Below are positions 7,652 through 10,954 of a stretch of 10,954 nucleotides of DNA, piece after piece. The translations under genes were made by a program, and so were the position numbers. The notes beneath the pieces are model-generated. The model saw only the letters and a program-made list of their open reading frames with translations, had not been told where the DNA came from and ran no database searches. The stretch is from an uncultured Collinsella sp. (GTDB lineage Bacteria > Actinomycetota > Coriobacteriia > Coriobacteriales > Coriobacteriaceae), in assembly GCA_958419975.1 (NCBI GenBank), contig CATZIG010000045.1, positions 1 through 10,954 of the forward strand. The letters are read 5' to 3'. Position 1 is the first letter of the stretch, and each line of letters starts with the position of its first letter.

Positions 7652-8434
7652 CTAGCGACCTCCGGCCAGCACCAGATCCTGCAGCGCCGAGTAGACCTCG
7701 ACGCGACGAGGATCGTCCTGCTTGTCGATGAGCAGCGCCATGGCACCGCGGATATCGCCCTTGGGCGCGCCCTCGAGCGTATCCATGAACTCGTTGGCCA
7801 GGTCGCGGCCGTAACGGTAGCCGCTCATGGCGCGAGCCTCGCGCTCGATGGCAACGCGCAGCTTGTACGGCACGCCGGGGTGCAGGATATCGGCCTGCTC
7901 GCCGGCGGCCTCCACCGTGGTCTCGGCATGGAGCTTTTGGTCTAGCAGACCGAGCGCCATGGCAAAGCCGTAGATGGTCTGCGCGGGGCTGGGCGGGCAG
8001 CCGGGGATGTAGACATCGACCGGCAGAATCTTGTCCGTGCCGCCCCAGACGCAGTAGTTGTCGTAGAAGATGCCGCCGGTGCAGCCGCACGCGCCATAGG
8101 ACACCACGATCTTGGGATCGGGTGCGGCCTCAAAGGCGCGAAGGGCCGGCATGCGCATGGCACGCGTCACGGCACCGGTGTACAGCAGCACATCGGCGTG
8201 ACGGGGCGAAGGCACGACCTTGATGCCAAAGCGCTCGACATCGAAGACGGGCGTGATGGAACCGAAGATCTCGATCTCGCAGCCGTTGCAGCCGCCGCAG
8301 TCAACACGGTAGACGTACACCGAGCGCTTGATCTTCTTAAGAAGGGTCGCCTTGGCCTTCTCGATGCTCTCGTCGAGCTCGATCTTGGTCGGGCGGTACT
8401 GAAGCCGCTCGGGCAAAAGCGTGGGTTCGGCCAT
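7652..8434 (-). CDS. hycG: Group 4 [NiFe]-hydrogenase small subunit HycG/HyfI (NuoB-like)
   Basis: The small subunit holds the [4Fe-4S] cluster closest to the NiFe site of HycE and passes electrons to it from the ferredoxin subunits. The 260-residue protein shows the NuoB/HycG pattern: CGGCNGCE (Cys46, 49 and 52), YGACGCTGG (Cys116, with an additional Cys118) and IPGCPPSP (Cys146). The segment VVPSPRHADVLLYTGAVTRAM and the C-terminal EREARAMSGYRYGR are as in E. coli HycG, whose length is about the same. It has no export signal, which fits a subunit on the cytoplasmic side of the membrane arm. ATG 8434 starts 2 nt after the hycF stop and is preceded by AAGGAGGAG with 5-nt spacing. Confidence 0.96.
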   Translation of the reverse strand: MAEPTLLPERLQYRPTKIELDESIEKAKATLLKKIKRSVYVYRVDCGGCNGCEIEIFGSITPVFDVERFGIKVVPSPRHADVLLYTGAVTRAMRMPALRAFEAAPDPKIVVSYGACGCTGGIFYDNYCVWGGTDKILPVDVYIPGCPPSPAQTIYGFAMALGLLDQKLHAETTVEAAGEQADILHPGVPYKLRVAIEREARAMSGYRYGRDLANEFMDTLEGAPKGDIRGAMALLIDKQDDPRRVEVYSALQDLVLAGGR

Positions 8435-8436
8435 GG

Positions 8437-9153
8437 TTACTCCTCCTTCGTATCAAAATCCATGATGATGCCCTCGACCGGCGCCGGACCGGCGGGAATC
8501 TCGGGCGCATCGGGGTTGAGCTCGCGGTCGATATACTCCGGGTTCACGCCGTGGCCGCCCAGATACTCCATGCCGGGGCCCTGGGGCTCACCGGACGCAA
8601 GCGTCTCGTTGGCAGCCATGCCAGCAGCGTTGCCGGTCTTTACGGCCGAGGCGGCGCGCAGGGCGTCGAGCTCGCGCTTGCACTCCTGGCACATACCGAC
8701 GGTACGGGCAGCCTGCTCGGCCTCCATGCCGCCGGCCTTTTGCAGCAGGCGCTTGGCGTAGTCGATCTCCTTGTGCGGGGCAAACGGCTTGCCGCAGCGC
8801 GAGCAGTGCTCGAGCGTATAGACGCTCTTGCTGGTGAGGTCGTCCTTACTCATGACGGCCAGCTCAAACTCCTCGGTGAGCTTGATGGCCTCCATGGGGC
8901 AAGCTTCCTCGCAGCGGCCGCAAAAGATGCAGCGGCCGTAGTCGATCGACCAGGTGATGGTATCGGCCGCAAGGTCGGTGTCCATGCGAATGGCATCGGC
9001 CGGGCACGCCACGCCGCAGGCACCGCAGGCGATGCAGAGTTCGGCATTGTGCTCGGGCTTGCCGCGCATGTCCTTGTTGGTGGGGAACGGCGCAAACGGG
9101 TACTTGACCGTCGCGTCGCCGGCCTTGGCGTTAACCTTCCAAAGCTTCAGCAT
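8437..9153 (-). CDS. hycF: FHL electron-transfer ferredoxin subunit HycF/HyfH (NuoI-like), extended C-terminus
   Basis: An iron-sulfur protein carrying electrons from the formate dehydrogenase side to HycG. It has 238 residues. Two classical [4Fe-4S] motifs are present, CIACGACGVACP (40-51) and CIFCGRCEEACP (75-86). They are followed by two CxxC pairs, CSRCGKPF (117-124) and CQEC (155-158), as in E. coli HycF, which may bind Zn or a further metal. The E. coli protein has about 180 residues; here roughly 75 residues follow the last CxxC, Gly/Pro/Glu-rich, with no recognised motif. Start ATG 9153 is 1 nt after the hycE stop codon with GAGGAGG upstream. In-frame starts further upstream would lie inside hycE and give an Arg/Ser-rich non-family sequence, so I exclude them. 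Confidence 0.95.
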   Translation of the reverse strand: MLKLWKVNAKAGDATVKYPFAPFPTNKDMRGKPEHNAELCIACGACGVACPADAIRMDTDLAADTITWSIDYGRCIFCGRCEEACPMEAIKLTEEFELAVMSKDDLTSKSVYTLEHCSRCGKPFAPHKEIDYAKRLLQKAGGMEAEQAARTVGMCQECKRELDALRAASAVKTGNAAGMAANETLASGEPQGPGMEYLGGHGVNPEYIDRELNPDAPEIPAGPAPVEGIIMDFDTKEE

Positions 9154-9154
9154 A

Positions 9155-10927
9155 TTAGAGCGCCTCCTCATCGAGCGGAGCGGCCATGGTGCCCTCGCCC
9201 GCGAGCGGCGACTTGTCGCGCCAGACGTTCTCGAACTGCTCCTTGTCGAGCACGTGGTCGCGCTTGGCGGCGACATCGGTCACCGTCACGCGGTCGGTGC
9301 AGGAATAGCACGGGTCGAGCGAGCCAACGATCAGCGCCGCATCGCCCACGGTGTTGCCGCGGAACATGTAGCGCAGGACCGGCCAGTTACTGTACGTGGC
9401 GGCCTTGGCGCGCCAGCGGTAGCACTTCTGGTTATTGCCGAGCATGGCCCAGTGCACGTCCTCGCCGCGCGGCGCCTCGGTGGCACCGATGGCGTACTTG
9501 TGCGGGGTGTACTCCCAATCCGTGGTGAGGATGGGGCCCGACGGGCAGTTCTCGAGCATGGTCTCGATCATGTCGATCGAATCGTAGACCTCCTGGATGC
9601 GAACGGCGGTACGGCCGAATGCATCGCAGGTGTCTGCCGTGGCAGCATGCATCTTTTGGACGTCCGGATCGGCGTAGCCGTCGAAGGGATGGTCAAAGCG
9701 CACGTCGCGGGCATAGCCCGAGCCGCGCATGAGCGGGCCGACCGGCGAGAAGTCGCGTGCGATCTTGCGGTCCAGGATGCCGATGCCGCTCGTACGCTCG
9801 ATAAAGTTGGGCGTGGAGAGCAAGACGTCGACGAGCTCCTGAACCTCGGAGCGCAGCTGGTGGATGGTCGTGAGCGTGGAGAGCTTCTGCTCGGCCAAAA
9901 TGTCGCGACGCACGCCGCCGATCACGTTGAGGCCGTAGGTCTTGCGGTGACCGGAGAGCTTCTCGGCCAGGTCCATGGACTTCTCGCGGACGCGGAAGAA
10001 CTGTTGGAAGCCGGAGTCGAAGCCCGTGTAGTGAGACGCCAGGCCAATGTTGAGCAGATGCGAGTGCAGGCGCTCGACCTCGAGCATGATGGCGCGGATG
10101 TACTGGGCGCGCGGCGGGACATGGATGCCCTGGGCGCGCTCGACGGCCTCGGCATAGGCCACCGAGTGGGCACAGCCGCAGATGCCGCAGATGCGGTCGG
10201 CGAGGAACGTCACGGCGTCATAGTTCAGGCGCGTCTCGGCGACCTTCTCCATGCCGCGGTGCACGTAGAACAGACGGTAGTCGGCGTCGACGATCGTCTC
10301 GCCCTCGACGAACAGGCGGAAGTGGCCGGGCTCGTCGGAGGTAATGTGCAGCGGTCCCATGGGGACGAGCGTGGTCTCCTTGCCCTTGGTGTCGGCCAAG
10401 AACTCGTAGTTTTCCATGTCGCTCGCGGGGGCGGGACGGAAGCGGTAGTCCATGGAGTCCTTGCGCAGCGGGTACAGGCCGCTGGGCCAATCGTCGGGCA
10501 GCACCAGGCGACGACGATCGGGCAGTCCCTCGGGGATCAGGCCGAACATGTCGCGAAGCTCGCGCTCGCCCCACACGCAGGCGGGGACGAACGGCGTCAC
10601 GGACGGGAACGTCATCTTGGCGGGATCGACCTCGGTGCGCACGGTCACCCAGCCGGGGTCCTCCCCCTCCATGGAGATGACGTAGTACACGGCGTAGCGA
10701 CCGCACAGACTGCGCTCGTCGTTGCCGATGATCACGGGAATCCAGCCGTAGCGCTCGTAATACAGGTAGTGGACGGCCTCGGGCAGCTTGTCCTGCTTGA
10801 CGGTGATCGTCAGCTGGTCCTCACACTGCCACTCGACCTTCTCGATGCAGCCCGGAACGGCGCGGCGCAGGGCCTCGACATGGCTCTCGCAGCGACGGGC
10901 ATACACCTTGTTCTCAGTTTCAATCAT
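9155..10927 (-). CDS. hycE: FHL [NiFe]-hydrogenase large subunit HycE precursor (NuoC-NuoD fusion type)
   Basis: The catalytic subunit of a group 4a hydrogenase, reducing protons to H2 in the formate hydrogenlyase complex. The 590-residue protein has a NuoC-like N-terminal domain (about 1-165, with WGERELRDMFGL at 119-130 and LPDDWPSGLYPLRKD) fused to a NuoD-like large-subunit domain. The NiFe ligands are visible: RICGIC (Cys247, Cys250) and DPCYSC (Cys540, Cys543). After the latter comes TDR|V, the place where E. coli HycE is cut after the Arg; by analogy HycI would cut after Arg546 and release a 44-residue tail, compared with 32 in E. coli. ATG 10927 starts 3 nt after the stop of an upstream gene, with GAGG/GTGGAG sequences in front. 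The hydrogenase-4 homologue HyfG is very similar; the order hycE-F-G-H-I favours hyc naming. Confidence 0.97.
   Translation of the reverse strand: MIETENKVYARRCESHVEALRRAVPGCIEKVEWQCEDQLTITVKQDKLPEAVHYLYYERYGWIPVIIGNDERSLCGRYAVYYVISMEGEDPGWVTVRTEVDPAKMTFPSVTPFVPACVWGERELRDMFGLIPEGLPDRRRLVLPDDWPSGLYPLRKDSMDYRFRPAPASDMENYEFLADTKGKETTLVPMGPLHITSDEPGHFRLFVEGETIVDADYRLFYVHRGMEKVAETRLNYDAVTFLADRICGICGCAHSVAYAEAVERAQGIHVPPRAQYIRAIMLEVERLHSHLLNIGLASHYTGFDSGFQQFFRVREKSMDLAEKLSGHRKTYGLNVIGGVRRDILAEQKLSTLTTIHQLRSEVQELVDVLLSTPNFIERTSGIGILDRKIARDFSPVGPLMRGSGYARDVRFDHPFDGYADPDVQKMHAATADTCDAFGRTAVRIQEVYDSIDMIETMLENCPSGPILTTDWEYTPHKYAIGATEAPRGEDVHWAMLGNNQKCYRWRAKAATYSNWPVLRYMFRGNTVGDAALIVGSLDPCYSCTDRVTVTDVAAKRDHVLDKEQFENVWRDKSPLAGEGTMAAPLDEEAL
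9163..9169 (-). promoter_or_regulatory. Ribosome binding site deciding the hycF start
   Basis: GAGGAGG inside the end of hycE lies 9 nt before ATG 9153. It selects this codon rather than any upstream in-frame start within hycE. Confidence 0.65.
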
Positions 10928-10930
10928 TCG

Positions 10931-10954
10931 TTACTCCACCTCGCTCTGAGCGGT
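10931..10954 (-). CDS. 3' end of the gene upstream of hycE (partial)
   Basis: Only the last seven codons and the stop are in the window, reading TAQSEVE-stop with TAA at 10933..10931, 3 nt before the hycE ATG. The tight spacing seen between all the hyc genes makes a coding end here likely. In FHL operons the neighbour is usually a membrane subunit such as a NuoL/M-like or HycD/HyfF-type protein, but these few residues cannot show which. Confidence 0.45.
   Translation of the reverse strand, partial: TAQSEVE

Overview
The window is a GC-rich, densely packed block in which every gene I can support lies on the minus strand, so it reads from right to left. The organism looks like a strictly or facultatively anaerobic, selenium-using fermenter. 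The GC-rich codon use, together with an FHL (formate hydrogenlyase) cluster and sel genes, fits a gut Coriobacteriia (Collinsella-like) genome. That assignment is inference from composition and gene content, not proof.

Region 1 (right, 10954 down to 5688) is the distal part of an FHL operon. It holds the last codons of an upstream gene, then hycE (large [NiFe] subunit with a fused NuoC-like domain), hycF (ferredoxin-like), hycG (small subunit), hycH (assembly factor), hycI (endopeptidase maturing HycE) and finally a FocA-type formate channel. The hyc genes are almost contiguous (TAATG and TAG-ATG junctions, gaps of 0-3 nt) with good Shine-Dalgarno sequences inside the preceding gene. The order hycE-F-G-H-I is that of the enterobacterial hyc operon. 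A strong intrinsic terminator (5630-5665) closes the unit after focA.

Region 2 (5565 down to 1, running off the left edge) is a second unit: a cytoplasmic Mo/W-bisPGD oxidoreductase, selA and selB. selA and selB overlap by ATGA and encode the enzyme making Sec-tRNA and the Sec-specific elongation factor. The selB C-terminus is cut by the window edge.

How they fit: FocA would move formate, a formate dehydrogenase (not seen here) would oxidise it, and HycE/F/G plus membrane subunits outside the window would make H2. HycH and HycI mature the hydrogenase. SelA/SelB would be needed for a selenocysteine formate dehydrogenase. The Mo enzyme in the window is not an obvious FdhF: its Mo-ligand position is an ordinary Cys codon followed by Glu instead of the Sec/Cys-His pair, and its C-terminal half resembles the PhsA/PsrA (thiosulfate/polysulfide reductase) branch. 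A solitary, leaderless enzyme of this type in front of selAB is the most interesting item here. The SelB G4 motif (TMCD in place of N/TKxD) is a second oddity.
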